A stretch of DNA of 22,756 nt, taken from the NCBI GenBank assembly GCA_050874905.1, contig JBNMLP010000028.1, forward strand, positions 1-22,756. The letters are read 5' to 3'. The stretch is from NC2004 sp050874905 (GTDB lineage Bacteria > Bacillota > Clostridia > Lachnospirales > Lachnospiraceae). The notes beneath the pieces are model-generated. The model was not told the DNA's origin and did no database searches. It saw nothing but the letters and a program-made list of their open reading frames with translations. Every line of letters begins with the position of its first letter. The first letter of the stretch is position 1. The translations under genes and the position numbers were made by a program. Shown in pieces: positions 1 through 8,404 of this stretch.

Positions 1-144
1 CAATTACATTCTACCACAACTTCTCATAAAAAGGGAAAACATCTTTCATTTGAGGAGCGTGTTATTATTCAACTTCGTATTAAAGATAACTATTCCATTC
101 GTGCGATTGCAAGAGAAATCGGCTGTTCACCTACAACGGTAAGC
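1..144 (+). mobile_element. IS30-family transposase remnant (N-terminal fragment)
   Basis: Frame 1 is open from the window edge to a TAA at 154-156. It encodes a segment typical of the N-terminal helix-turn-helix of IS30-family transposases, including HLSFEERVIIQLR and SIRAIAREIGCSPTTVS. In intact IS30 transposases this domain binds the terminal inverted repeats and is followed by a DDE catalytic domain. Here the similarity stops at about 139-144. The next codons read C-L-H-stop, and another frame enters the truncated lipoprotein gene that follows. No catalytic domain or terminal repeat is visible, so this is a dead fragment. Its own start lies outside the window. Family assignment rests on motif recognition. 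Confidence 0.75.
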
Positions 145-1082
145 TGCTTGCATTAAAGAAAAAGAAAGAAATGGTATATCTTTTTAATATTGGCGGAACA
201 TATGTGGGAGAAACGAGAAATCCTTATGAAGACGCAATAAAGAAGAAGCTGCTTATGCCGCTGGATTCTTATCTGGAGAGCAGCGGGGATCTGCTTTATG
301 CTGCGATGGAGCCGGAACAGTGGGAGGCACTTCGGGTAAATGGACACATTTACAGTTGTGATCCCCGCAGTATGCCGATACGGGATCTGTGTGTGTTTGT
401 CAATAAAAAGTATATGGATCAGACATGTGACATCAATTCCCTGGAATCTTTATTTCAGCGGGCTGCCGAACTTGCAAAAGAAAACAAAGAGGACAATTTC
501 TACCCGGTTATCTGGGGAGATGAAGAGGGAGCGCAGGAGCAATGGGAGCTTCCTGAACTTACCAGTCAGATGAAGAAGAACAAGGAATTGTATACGTGTT
601 TTGCACAGGTAAACTGGGAGAAAAAAGTAGACTTTTTTATGTATATCCGGCAGGAAAATTTCATGGAAACTTCTGATGAGGAGCTTTTGTTGGATGATGT
701 AGATGCCACACGGGTGAAGATTCAAAAAAGAACACTGAAAGAGGATTCTTATCAGCCGATGGTGAATGGTCTGACGGGAGTTCCTTCCTGGCTGGAAAAG
801 AAGGCCGACATCTATAATGCTGAGTCGCTCCTGTTCCTGATCCAATGTGATCCTGCAATTGCAAATCTGCTGCAATATGGTGTGCAGGGAGAAAACTGGG
901 AATTTGACAGCAGGCATAAAGTGGCGGTGAATATGGATGACCGGGCATTGGGTGTATTCAGTCCGGGAAACAAATGGATCACCTATGGAACCGGATTGGA
1001 GCCGGAGCAGGTGGTGACAAAGCAAAAAAAGTATCGCAGTTATCTTAGGGCGCATTTTGACGAGCAGGAGGATTCACAATGA
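144..1082 (+). pseudogene. 5'-truncated solute-binding-like lipoprotein (paralog of the 2873-4147 gene)
   Basis: The first in-frame ATG is at 171 and gives 303 residues, but the frame stays similar to the intact paralog at 2873-4147 upstream of that ATG, back to the Leu-Leu codons at 144-149. LFNIGG here matches LINVGS there. Further matching blocks are MPLDSYL/EPLDPYL, EQWEALRVNGHIYS/EQWEAMKVDGKIYS and GNKWITYG/GNKWITYP. About 115 N-terminal residues, including the lipoprotein signal, are missing and are replaced by IS30 sequence. No good ribosome-binding site precedes 171. The intact family resembles extracellular solute-binding proteins of sugar-type ABC importers. The stop overlaps the next start by 4 nt (ATGA), so the original gene was translationally coupled to the propeller-like lipoprotein. 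Any product would be cytoplasmic and probably non-functional. Confidence 0.75.
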
Positions 1083-2284
1083 AAAAGATGAGAACGGTGG
1101 TTGTTTTATTTCTGGTTCTTTTTAGTCTGGCAGGCTGTGGAAAAGGAACAGATTCCAAGGAGCAGACAAAGACAGAGGATTGGCCGGATACGGTCGATTA
1201 TGCAGTACATAATATTGCGACGGATGGCAAAAAGGTGATCTATGAGAAGGATCAGGCACTTCAATTTATGAATCTTCAAAGTGGAGAGAGTACTGTTTTT
1301 TGTACGCAGCCCAATTGCTCTCACAAGGTTTTAGAGGATGGAAGTACTTCTTCCTGTGCGGCATTACCACCTGCCGGCAGCAATAATTTAGGTACGCTGG
1401 GATTGCATGGGGATACAGTATTTGAATGTTACGATTCGGAAGAAATGAATCAGATGGTTGTGTATAAGGCAAAAGTTGGTTCGTCAGGCCGCAGGAAGTT
1501 TGCTGTGATCCCGTATGGGATAGAAGCGATGACACCGTCGTACTGCATTGGCGATAAAATGTACCTTGTTGGTAAGCAGGTGAATACTCACGAAGATGGA
1601 AGCACAGATGAGGAGGCGATGATCCTTGCACTGGATCTGAATACCGGAAAGGCGGAGGTACTCTCACAAATACATAAACATCCGGAGTCCTGCAGCATTA
1701 CAGCAATGAATATACAAGGAGATCATTTGTATTATTTATATACGTGTATGAAGGATGGTATGGATTATGACCAGTTTATGAAGCTGAGCCCTGAGGAAGC
1801 CGCCAATGCATTTTCTAATACGCTTTATGATCTGAATTATAAGACGAAAGAAGAGCGTGAGATGTCAGAGATTGATCTTACGAAATATGATTATCTTGGT
1901 CAGTATGACGGAAACATTTATTTAAAGAAGGATGATAAAAAGATTGTTACATACAATGAGCAGTCGAAGGAAGAAAAGGAGATCGTGTCTGTAAAAGGAA
2001 AAGAGCAGATTGATTATTCCACATGCTATGAAACGGGAAGTATGGTGTTTAGTGTATTAAGTGGAGAGAAAGAAATCTTTTACTACTATGATCAGAAGGA
2101 GCAGAAGGAAACAAAGCTGGGAGAGGAACCACAGCATTATACGTTGCTGCCCAATACGATCATTGGTGATTCTGTTCTTTTGCAGGAACGGGAGACAGAT
2201 GGGAAAGGCAATTATATTTACGGAGATATAACAATGGTGCCGCTTTCTTCTTATAAAGATGGAACATTTGCAAAGGGAGAGTAG
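1079..2284 (+). CDS. Putative beta-propeller-like lipoprotein with Cys/His motif (copy 1)
   Basis: A 401-residue protein with a lipoprotein signal: basic N-terminus, hydrophobic stretch, and lipobox LAGC with the acylated Cys at residue 20. It should sit on the outer face of the membrane. After a charged linker it shows repeated strand-like units (GDKMYLVG, GDHLYYLY, DGNIYLKK) that suggest a propeller-like fold. A conserved motif, C75-x4-C80-x-H82 followed by C93, recurs in its paralog at 4161-5369. It could bind a metal or form disulfides, but no function is known to me. The start is coupled by a 4-nt overlap to the truncated gene upstream. A 129-nt gap with a probable promoter separates it from the small secreted protein downstream. 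Confidence 0.7.
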   Translation: MKKMRTVVVLFLVLFSLAGCGKGTDSKEQTKTEDWPDTVDYAVHNIATDGKKVIYEKDQALQFMNLQSGESTVFCTQPNCSHKVLEDGSTSSCAALPPAGSNNLGTLGLHGDTVFECYDSEEMNQMVVYKAKVGSSGRRKFAVIPYGIEAMTPSYCIGDKMYLVGKQVNTHEDGSTDEEAMILALDLNTGKAEVLSQIHKHPESCSITAMNIQGDHLYYLYTCMKDGMDYDQFMKLSPEEAANAFSNTLYDLNYKTKEEREMSEIDLTKYDYLGQYDGNIYLKKDDKKIVTYNEQSKEEKEIVSVKGKEQIDYSTCYETGSMVFSVLSGEKEIFYYYDQKEQKETKLGEEPQHYTLLPNTIIGDSVLLQERETDGKGNYIYGDITMVPLSSYKDGTFAKGE

Positions 2285-2328
2285 AACATTTAAAGATATA
2301 ATAAAATTTGAAAAAATATAGTGGAAAG

Positions 2329-2356
2329 TTGGTAAACATACCAAGAATCGTATAGT
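2329..2356 (+). promoter_or_regulatory. Candidate promoter with overlapping inverted repeat
   Basis: TTGGTA (2329-2334), a 16-bp spacer and TATAGT (2351-2356) resemble a sigma-A promoter upstream of the small secreted gene. A perfect inverted repeat TTGGTA-aaca-TACCAA (2329-2344) covers the -35 and could be an operator or only a small hairpin. A five-codon mini-ORF (MKHKK, 2392-2409) with a GAGG ahead of it ends at the ribosome-binding site of the 2414 gene and may be chance. No start site is proven. Confidence 0.35.
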
Positions 2357-2413
2357 TTATGATGAAATAAAGAGAAAGAGGACATATGAAACATAAGAAG
2401 TGAGGTAAAGAAT

Positions 2414-2815
2414 ATGAAGACAAAAATTGCAAAGAAGATGTTTACTTTTGGAATTATTATGACAATGTTGATTTCTATGGCATTAGTGTCAAATGCGGAG
2501 AGTACATTAAAAGCAGGAGATACAGTAAAAGGAGCTACTGTGGCATTTAGACATACATATTCCTATGCTAATGTTATTTCAACAGCAACAATGAGCGGAT
2601 ATACAAATAATAGTCACATTTATGATACGGTTATAATTACATTAAAAAATACAAGAAATGGCATAATTACAACTCCTAGTACATCAGGGAGCGGGATAAC
2701 AGCAGTAACTGTAAACTATTCTAGACCCAGTGGTACAACAATAGTACATAGTAGGTCGGATTATACATATAAAAATAACGGATCTGCTACAAAAACAAAA
2801 ACTTTAAAGGAGTAG
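2414..2815 (+). CDS. Small Sec-secreted protein of unknown family
   Basis: A 133-residue protein with a clear signal peptide: MKTKIAKK, a hydrophobic core to about residue 25, and a probable cleavage after SNA at residue 28. The mature part, about 105 residues, has no Cys, is very rich in Thr, Ser, Asn and Tyr, and looks all-beta. The codons are more AT-rich than in the neighbouring genes, which fits horizontal acquisition. GAGGT precedes the ATG. It lies between two copies of a lipoprotein pair and upstream of an ABC exporter-type operon. That layout recalls secreted bacteriocin-type proteins such as the lactococcin 972 group, but I can show no diagnostic motif. It could equally be a surface or matrix protein. 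I do not recognise the family. Confidence 0.65.
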   Translation: MKTKIAKKMFTFGIIMTMLISMALVSNAESTLKAGDTVKGATVAFRHTYSYANVISTATMSGYTNNSHIYDTVIITLKNTRNGIITTPSTSGSGITAVTVNYSRPSGTTIVHSRSDYTYKNNGSATKTKTLKE

Positions 2816-2872
2816 AGGGTGGTGTACACATAGGTACATATCTCTTCATGCATATATTAGAGAGGAGGTCCA

Positions 2873-4147
2873 ATGAAAACAAAAAGAGTTTTATCAGTCC
2901 TGCTAACAGTAACATTACTAGTTGGAGGCTGTGGCAGTACAACAAAAACAAGTAAAAAAAAGAAACTAAAACCTTACACAACAGCTAAGGAAGTTTCTGT
3001 GTTAACCAATCTTTCAGAAGTAGAGGAGGTAGAACTGGACGATGCTTATTATGAAGAACATTGGAAAGGGATACCTAAACTGGTGTGGGTGAATGACGAG
3101 GTTCTTTCGTCTAATATATTGATTGCATTAAATGATCGTCTGGCTCGTGAAAAGGGCTTTGTAATTCAGATGGAAAGTAAAAGCATAGCAGAGGATGATT
3201 ATCAGGACGATTTATTGAAAAGAAAAGAGGAGGGGGTAAAAACAGATCTGATCAATGTTGGCAGTTGTATAGCAGATGCAGATAACAACAGATATCAGGA
3301 AGCTGTTGAGAAAGGGTTGTTAGAACCGTTGGATCCTTATCTTACCGGAGAGAAAAAGAAGCTGGGATCGCATCTTTATGAAAGTTATTTGAAAGAACAG
3401 TGGGAGGCAATGAAGGTAGATGGGAAGATCTACAGCTATGACTGGAGACAGCAACCGGTGTCGGATGTCTGCGCCTTTGTAAACAAAGCCTATTTAAAAA
3501 AATATGATATGCAGTTAAAAGGAAATGAGACTTGTGAAGAGCTTCTTCAGATGGCAGAAAAAGTAAATAAAAAGGAAAAAAGAAAAGGTTTCTGCCCGGT
3601 ATTACTAAGTGTCGAAAAGGAACAGGTAGCAGATTGGGAGATAGATGAACTTACAACACAGGTGAAGGAACATGACAATCTTATCTGGGGCTATAATCAA
3701 CAGAAAATGGACTGGACATTGCCGATTGATTTCTTTGTATATTACGCAGAGGAGAACCGACAGGACAGCAGTGAGAATGAAGTGTTATTAAATGAGCAGT
3801 TATTATATCAAACGCAAAAAGTAGTCATAAAGAAAGATACTTATCAGCCGGTAACCAATTGTCTGACAGCAGTAGCATCCTGGTCAGAGCATAAAGACGA
3901 ATCCGTAGAATTTTTAGATCTCATCCATGAAAATGCAGATTATGCCAATTTATTGCAGTATGGAGTAGAAGGGGAAAATTACGTGCTGGAAAATGGAAAA
4001 GCTGTAATTGATGAGGAACATTATGGTCTTATGGCATTCAGTATCGGAAATAAGTGGATCACTTATCCAAGAGCGCTAGAACCGGATACAGTAGAAGAAA
4101 AGGAACAGTGGTATCGGGAGTATATTGGTGAACATTTCAAAGAGTAG
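2873..4147 (+). CDS. Solute-binding-protein-like lipoprotein (intact copy)
   Basis: A 424-residue lipoprotein with signal MKTKRVLSVLLTVTLLVGGC and acylated Cys20, followed by a Lys/Thr-rich linker. The pattern that follows resembles extracellular solute-binding proteins of the sugar ABC-importer type: LEPLDPYL, then QWEAMKVDGKIYSYDW, an NKAYLKKYD segment, a CEELLQMAEKV helix and a C-terminal QYGVEGENYVLENGKA block. No sugar-type permeases are nearby. The partner ATPase and permease look like an ABC-2 exporter, so the protein may sense or capture a ligand, or act as an accessory or immunity lipoprotein, rather than deliver a nutrient. A strong GAGAGGAGG site lies just upstream of the ATG. The stop is 13 nt before the next start. 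A truncated paralog lies at 144-1082. Confidence 0.7.
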   Translation: MKTKRVLSVLLTVTLLVGGCGSTTKTSKKKKLKPYTTAKEVSVLTNLSEVEEVELDDAYYEEHWKGIPKLVWVNDEVLSSNILIALNDRLAREKGFVIQMESKSIAEDDYQDDLLKRKEEGVKTDLINVGSCIADADNNRYQEAVEKGLLEPLDPYLTGEKKKLGSHLYESYLKEQWEAMKVDGKIYSYDWRQQPVSDVCAFVNKAYLKKYDMQLKGNETCEELLQMAEKVNKKEKRKGFCPVLLSVEKEQVADWEIDELTTQVKEHDNLIWGYNQQKMDWTLPIDFFVYYAEENRQDSSENEVLLNEQLLYQTQKVVIKKDTYQPVTNCLTAVASWSEHKDESVEFLDLIHENADYANLLQYGVEGENYVLENGKAVIDEEHYGLMAFSIGNKWITYPRALEPDTVEEKEQWYREYIGEHFKE

Positions 4148-4160
4148 TGAGGTGACAGGC

Positions 4161-5369
4161 ATGAAACAAATAACGTGTTGTAAACAAATTGGTATATTTT
4201 TCTTTTTTATACTGCTTGTTTTTTTCTGTAATGGGTGTGGAAATGGAAATGTAAAACAGCGAAAGACAACAACATATACGTGGCCGAAAGATGATTCGGT
4301 TTCTTATTCGCTGGGAAATATTGCAGTATCAGGAGAGCGGATGGTGTATGTACAGGATGATATATTGCAGATAAGAGATCTTCCCACTGAGAAAGATACG
4401 GTGCTCTGTTCCCGTCCGGATTGCAAGCATCAGGCAGATGATTCGTCCTGTGAAGCAGCCGCTCCTGCAGAAGCGTTTGGCAGTGGATTTGCAGCAATTG
4501 GAGTACATGGAGATGTAGTGTTTGAAGTGGTAACAGCAAAAGACATGAGAAGTCTGATTTATCTTTCCAAAATAGGAGGGGATAAACGGGCAAAGGTGGC
4601 AGAGCTGGATTATAATTTTGTCGGTTCTAAGCTTTTGTTTTCCAACGATGTAATGTATGCGGCGGTTAACGTTTCAGAGACCGAAGGAGGAGAAGATGGA
4701 GAAGCAGCGACGGGGTCTAGCGGAACAAAAGCTGCAATCATTTGTATGGATCTCAATAGTTATGAAGTAGAAGAGCTGGCGGAGTATGATAGTAAATATG
4801 GAGTGTCGGTAAGACGCCTGGATCTGTGCGATGGAAAACTGGTGTATGAAGTAGAGGGTTTAAATTCACTCTCGGATGATACCTCCTTCAGCGATATGTA
4901 TGCCCTTTCCCTGAAATCAGGAAAAGCAGTAAGAATCGAGCAGGAGATACGGGAGGAGAAGGGAAAGAAGAAAAGAATAAAAAGCTATATTGGCTGTTAT
5001 GAGGGAACACTTTATTTTTATGATGAGGAAAAGCATGAGATTGTTGCAAAAGAAGTGGAAGAAAAGGCAGAGACACAGCTGGTATATCCGTTAAATGATG
5101 ATCGCTCTTTTTGTGTAGCAGAGCTTTCTGTTAATGGTAAGCTGCTTTACAATCTGAATGATAATAAAAGTGAGGATTACGAAAAGTGCCGGGTCAATAA
5201 TTATGTTTATGATATAAAAGAACAGAAGCTTTATGAAGCAAGTGAACGAAAATCAAAAGATTATAACGCTATGATGATATGGTGTGACAAGTTGATCGCT
5301 TACGATGCCAAAGATGCCTCTATCGTAGATATCCCACTTTCGGAATACGTTACAGAGGTGAAAAAGTAA
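4161..5369 (+). CDS. Putative beta-propeller-like lipoprotein with Cys/His motif (copy 2)
   Basis: A 402-residue protein, nearly the same length as its paralog at 1079-2284. I chose ATG 4161 because GTGAGGTGA stands at the right distance and because MKQIT begins a lipoprotein signal. Upstream in-frame starts would overlap the preceding gene and hide the signal. The probable acylated Cys is residue 26, in a slightly atypical lipobox (CNGC). The Cys/His motif is kept: C83-x4-C88-x-H90, then C97. The segment after it (AAIGVHGDVVFEV) matches LGTLGLHGDTVFEC in copy 1. The rest is strand-rich and propeller-like, with an acidic, Ser/Gly-rich insertion near residues 172-190. Function unknown. It is probably a surface partner of the solute-binding-like protein, with which it has been duplicated. 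Confidence 0.7.
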   Translation: MKQITCCKQIGIFFFFILLVFFCNGCGNGNVKQRKTTTYTWPKDDSVSYSLGNIAVSGERMVYVQDDILQIRDLPTEKDTVLCSRPDCKHQADDSSCEAAAPAEAFGSGFAAIGVHGDVVFEVVTAKDMRSLIYLSKIGGDKRAKVAELDYNFVGSKLLFSNDVMYAAVNVSETEGGEDGEAATGSSGTKAAIICMDLNSYEVEELAEYDSKYGVSVRRLDLCDGKLVYEVEGLNSLSDDTSFSDMYALSLKSGKAVRIEQEIREEKGKKKRIKSYIGCYEGTLYFYDEEKHEIVAKEVEEKAETQLVYPLNDDRSFCVAELSVNGKLLYNLNDNKSEDYEKCRVNNYVYDIKEQKLYEASERKSKDYNAMMIWCDKLIAYDAKDASIVDIPLSEYVTEVKK

Positions 5370-5384
5370 AAAGGAGGGATCCGG

Positions 5385-6287
5385 ATGAGACTTGAGGCAC
5401 AGGCACTTTATATGGATTATGGCACGACAGTTGCTTTAAATTATGTGGATCTGAATCTGACACCCGGAATTTACGGGCTGCTTGGTGCAAATGGAGCAGG
5501 GAAGTCTACGCTGATCAAGATTTTGACAGGCAATTTAAAGCCGACTTCCGGGGATATTTTGTTGAATGGCAAAGAAATAAAAAGCTACATGGATGCCTAT
5601 CTGGGATGCCTCGGTTATGTGCCGCAGAAGCAGGGAATGTATCCCGGCATGACAGCGCAGCAGTTTCTTGCCTATATGGCAGAGTTAAAGGAAATTCCGA
5701 AAAAAGAAGCGGTGGAGCAGATTGAATTTCTGCTGCGCCGGGTACATTTATACGAGGTGCGCGACCAGAAGCTGGGCGGCTTTTCCGGTGGTATGAAGCA
5801 GCGTATTTTAATTGCGCAGGCACTTCTCGGCAATCCGTCCATCGTGATACTGGATGAACCAACCGCCGGTCTTGATCCCAAAGAGCGCATCCGGATCCGG
5901 AATCTCATTTCCGAGCTGAGCTTTCAAAAGATCGTGCTGATCGCTACCCATGTAGTCACTGACATCGAATTCATTTCCAAGGAGATCCTGATCTTAAACA
6001 AAGGAAATCTGATCCGTCAGGGAACACCGGATGAATTGTTAAAGGAGCTTGATGGTAAGGTGTGGACGGTCGGTGTGACAGAGGAAGCCTATGGAAAGCT
6101 GGCAGGACAGGAGAAGATCAGCAATGTCAAAAAGCAGAATGACAGGATCTATGTACGGCTGCTTTTAGAGGACGGGGAGGAAGTGAAACGCAAATATCCG
6201 GATGCGGTTGCTGAGAAACCGGATCTGGAGGATCTGTATCTGTACTTATTTGAACGGGAAGAGGAAGGAGTGTGGAAGCATGCGTGA
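5385..6287 (+). CDS. ABC transporter ATP-binding protein
   Basis: A 300-residue ATPase subunit with a complete motif set: Walker A GANGAGKST (34-42), Q-loop Gln81, signature FSGGMKQR (133-140; Phe replaces the usual Leu), Walker B IVILDE (153-158), D-loop AGLD and H-loop His189. The C-terminal 90 residues follow the layout of the extra domain in ABC-2/exporter ATPases (drug, bacteriocin or lipid type). It powers the permease encoded next, whose ATG (6280) overlaps this gene's end by 8 nt, so the two are translationally coupled. AAGGAGG precedes the start 15 nt after the lipoprotein stop, which puts it in the same operon. The substrate is unknown. The small secreted protein at 2414 is a speculative candidate. 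Confidence 0.9.
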   Translation: MRLEAQALYMDYGTTVALNYVDLNLTPGIYGLLGANGAGKSTLIKILTGNLKPTSGDILLNGKEIKSYMDAYLGCLGYVPQKQGMYPGMTAQQFLAYMAELKEIPKKEAVEQIEFLLRRVHLYEVRDQKLGGFSGGMKQRILIAQALLGNPSIVILDEPTAGLDPKERIRIRNLISELSFQKIVLIATHVVTDIEFISKEILILNKGNLIRQGTPDELLKELDGKVWTVGVTEEAYGKLAGQEKISNVKKQNDRIYVRLLLEDGEEVKRKYPDAVAEKPDLEDLYLYLFEREEEGVWKHA

Positions 6288-8307
6288 AGAATTTCGACGG
6301 CAGTATCTGTCCGGTGGCGGAGCTGCGCTTTTGCTGCTTCTTCTTTTACTGCACGTAACGGGGCTGTTTCTTTCTCCTTACGGAAACGGACGTGCTGCAG
6401 CAGTTTATGAAGCCTACAGTAAACGGGCAGTGCACTATGAGGCAGAGCAGATCCGAAACAGTGCCTACCGCTATGAAGAAAAAGATGCAGGGAGCCGGGT
6501 GGTGAAGGAGCTTGCAGATGAGGTGGAGGAAGCCAAAGGCTATCCGGCATACCGTAAGCAGATCAAAGAGCAGGCAGGGAGAATGCTGCTGTTCTTTTCT
6601 TCCGATAGCTATGCGGCGAGAAATGCCAAAAAAACAGCGGCGGATTTTGAGAAAAAAGCGATCAAAGAGGTTTCCTTTTATCCGACACTTGGTGTGACTG
6701 CCGCTTTTCATTTAACCTATGATAAGCTTCTGCTTTTTGTGGCAGCTTTATTTTTATGCGCCATTGCTGTAACGAAGGAAAAGGAGCTGGACACCTTTCC
6801 TCTGATGCAGGCAACCTCGGTAGGACCGAAACGGCTTGTGTTTCGGCGATTGTTTGCCGTACTTTCCGGAGTCAGTGTCTATACGATCGTAACGAGTCTG
6901 CTCACATTTTTATACTTTGGCGGCTTGTATGGGGGTTCCGCCCTTTTTTATCCGGTACAGTACCTTTTGGGGTTTAAGGGATGTCTGTTTTCGCTCAGTG
7001 TGCTTGATTATCTGCTGCTGCATATTCTGTTCCAGTGGGGCTATATGATGGTGCTTACGCTGTTGCTTTTTGCACTCTGTCTTTATACGTCCAACCATAT
7101 TCTCTTGTTTTTGGAAGCGGCGGTATTTTTGGCGGCAGAGACAGCTCTTTTTTATTTTGTGCCGGAAAGTTCTGTCTTTTCTCCGGTCAAATATCTGAAT
7201 TTTGTCACACTGCTTTGTCCTGATCAGATTCTTGGGCAGTACCGCAACTGCAATGTATTCGGACATCCGGTATCGTATCTTTTGTTATCCCTGTTGTTCC
7301 TTGGTTTTCTGCTTTTATTATTCCTTTGCATCATTTATTTTGGAACACATAAAATGCGGGAGCACCGTGTAGGATTTTCGTTCTTTCGGCAGAGAAAGAA
7401 AAAGAAAAAAGTGGCCGCCCTGCGCCTGCATTCTCTTACATACTGGGAAAGCTATAAGCATTTTTACCTGAAGCGGACAGGACTGATCCTGTTATTATTT
7501 CTTGGTTTTTCTGCTGTGACTTATCACCCGTCAGGTACTTATTACAAGGATGTGGATGAATATTATTACAAAAATTACATGAACGAATGGAGCGGAACAT
7601 TGACAGAAGAAAAGGTGAACGGTATCCGCACGGAATATGAACGGTTTTACCAGATCCTGTCAAAGATCAAGCATATGGATGACGGGGACAGTGAAATGCT
7701 GTCGCTTTATTATTCCGATCAGTTAACCGGACAGAATGCATTTTACCGGGTGTATGACCAGTATTTAAAGGTGAAAGAAAAGCCGAAGGTTCTGCAAATG
7801 GTGTATGACAGCGGTTATAAATGGCTATTATCCGAAGAGGCAAAGAGACAGACATGTCTGCTTTTTTTAGAGGTGCTGCTTGCTACATTGCTGTTTAGTG
7901 CCGGCTTGTTTGTGGAGGAAGAAACAGAAGGTGTGCGGGATCTTTTACATGCCACAAAAAAGGGGCGGAGTGCTCTGCCTCAAGTGAAATGGAAGATCGG
8001 AGCCATCCTTTATACGCTGAGCTTTTGCGTGGTGTTTGGACTTCGGCTTCTTGCGATCAAACAGATTTATGGGTATCCGGATCTTTTTGCTCCGGCTGCC
8101 AGTCTGACCTTTCTTGTTTCGATCCCGTCCGGCATTTCCATTCTTCTGCTTTTGATCCTGGTACATGTTTCTTATTATCTTATGGGCGCATTTTATCTGG
8201 CAGGCTGTCTGCTGCTTTCCAGAAGAAGCCACTCGCTTGTAACAGCGATGCTATATGGCATAGGGTTAGGGGCAGTGTTCTTTGGATTGTTTTATCTTTT
8301 TGCGTAA
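6280..8307 (+). CDS. Large internally duplicated ABC-2-type permease
   Basis: A 675-residue polytopic membrane protein. I chose ATG 6280 because GAAGGAG precedes it and upstream in-frame codons lie inside the ATPase gene. It has two similar halves. Each has an N-terminal membrane helix (about 13-32 and 420-435), a charged extracellular domain (about 33-145 and 437-525), then a block of helices. Each half has a related cytosolic segment after the first helix of the block: KEKELDTFPLMQAT near 167-179 and EEETEGVRDLLHAT near 546-559. These may be the coupling elements that touch the ATPase. One polypeptide could thus supply both transmembrane domains of the exporter. ABC-2-type is inferred from topology. 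No specific subfamily or substrate is evident. Confidence 0.75.
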   Translation: MREEFRRQYLSGGGAALLLLLLLLHVTGLFLSPYGNGRAAAVYEAYSKRAVHYEAEQIRNSAYRYEEKDAGSRVVKELADEVEEAKGYPAYRKQIKEQAGRMLLFFSSDSYAARNAKKTAADFEKKAIKEVSFYPTLGVTAAFHLTYDKLLLFVAALFLCAIAVTKEKELDTFPLMQATSVGPKRLVFRRLFAVLSGVSVYTIVTSLLTFLYFGGLYGGSALFYPVQYLLGFKGCLFSLSVLDYLLLHILFQWGYMMVLTLLLFALCLYTSNHILLFLEAAVFLAAETALFYFVPESSVFSPVKYLNFVTLLCPDQILGQYRNCNVFGHPVSYLLLSLLFLGFLLLLFLCIIYFGTHKMREHRVGFSFFRQRKKKKKVAALRLHSLTYWESYKHFYLKRTGLILLLFLGFSAVTYHPSGTYYKDVDEYYYKNYMNEWSGTLTEEKVNGIRTEYERFYQILSKIKHMDDGDSEMLSLYYSDQLTGQNAFYRVYDQYLKVKEKPKVLQMVYDSGYKWLLSEEAKRQTCLLFLEVLLATLLFSAGLFVEEETEGVRDLLHATKKGRSALPQVKWKIGAILYTLSFCVVFGLRLLAIKQIYGYPDLFAPAASLTFLVSIPSGISILLLLILVHVSYYLMGAFYLAGCLLLSRRSHSLVTAMLYGIGLGAVFFGLFYLFA

Positions 8308-8404
8308 TTTTGTGAAAAGACAATGAAATCGACACCATTTTGGTTGCAGTTTAAAATCCGGTGGAGTAGGATAGGATATAAAATAAACGCAAGGAGTTGG
8401 TGTT

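Noticed and set aside
2392..2409. Five-codon leader peptide MKHKK before the small secreted gene
   Set aside because: It has a possible ribosome-binding site, but it is too short to distinguish from chance and contains no attenuator-like structure.
4125..4160. Upstream in-frame start for propeller-like lipoprotein copy 2
   Set aside because: It overlaps the preceding gene and would bury the lipoprotein signal. ATG 4161 has GAGGTGA ahead.
6202..6279. Upstream in-frame start for the permease
   Set aside because: It lies inside the ATPase gene without its own ribosome-binding site. ATG 6280 has a good site and the usual short overlap.
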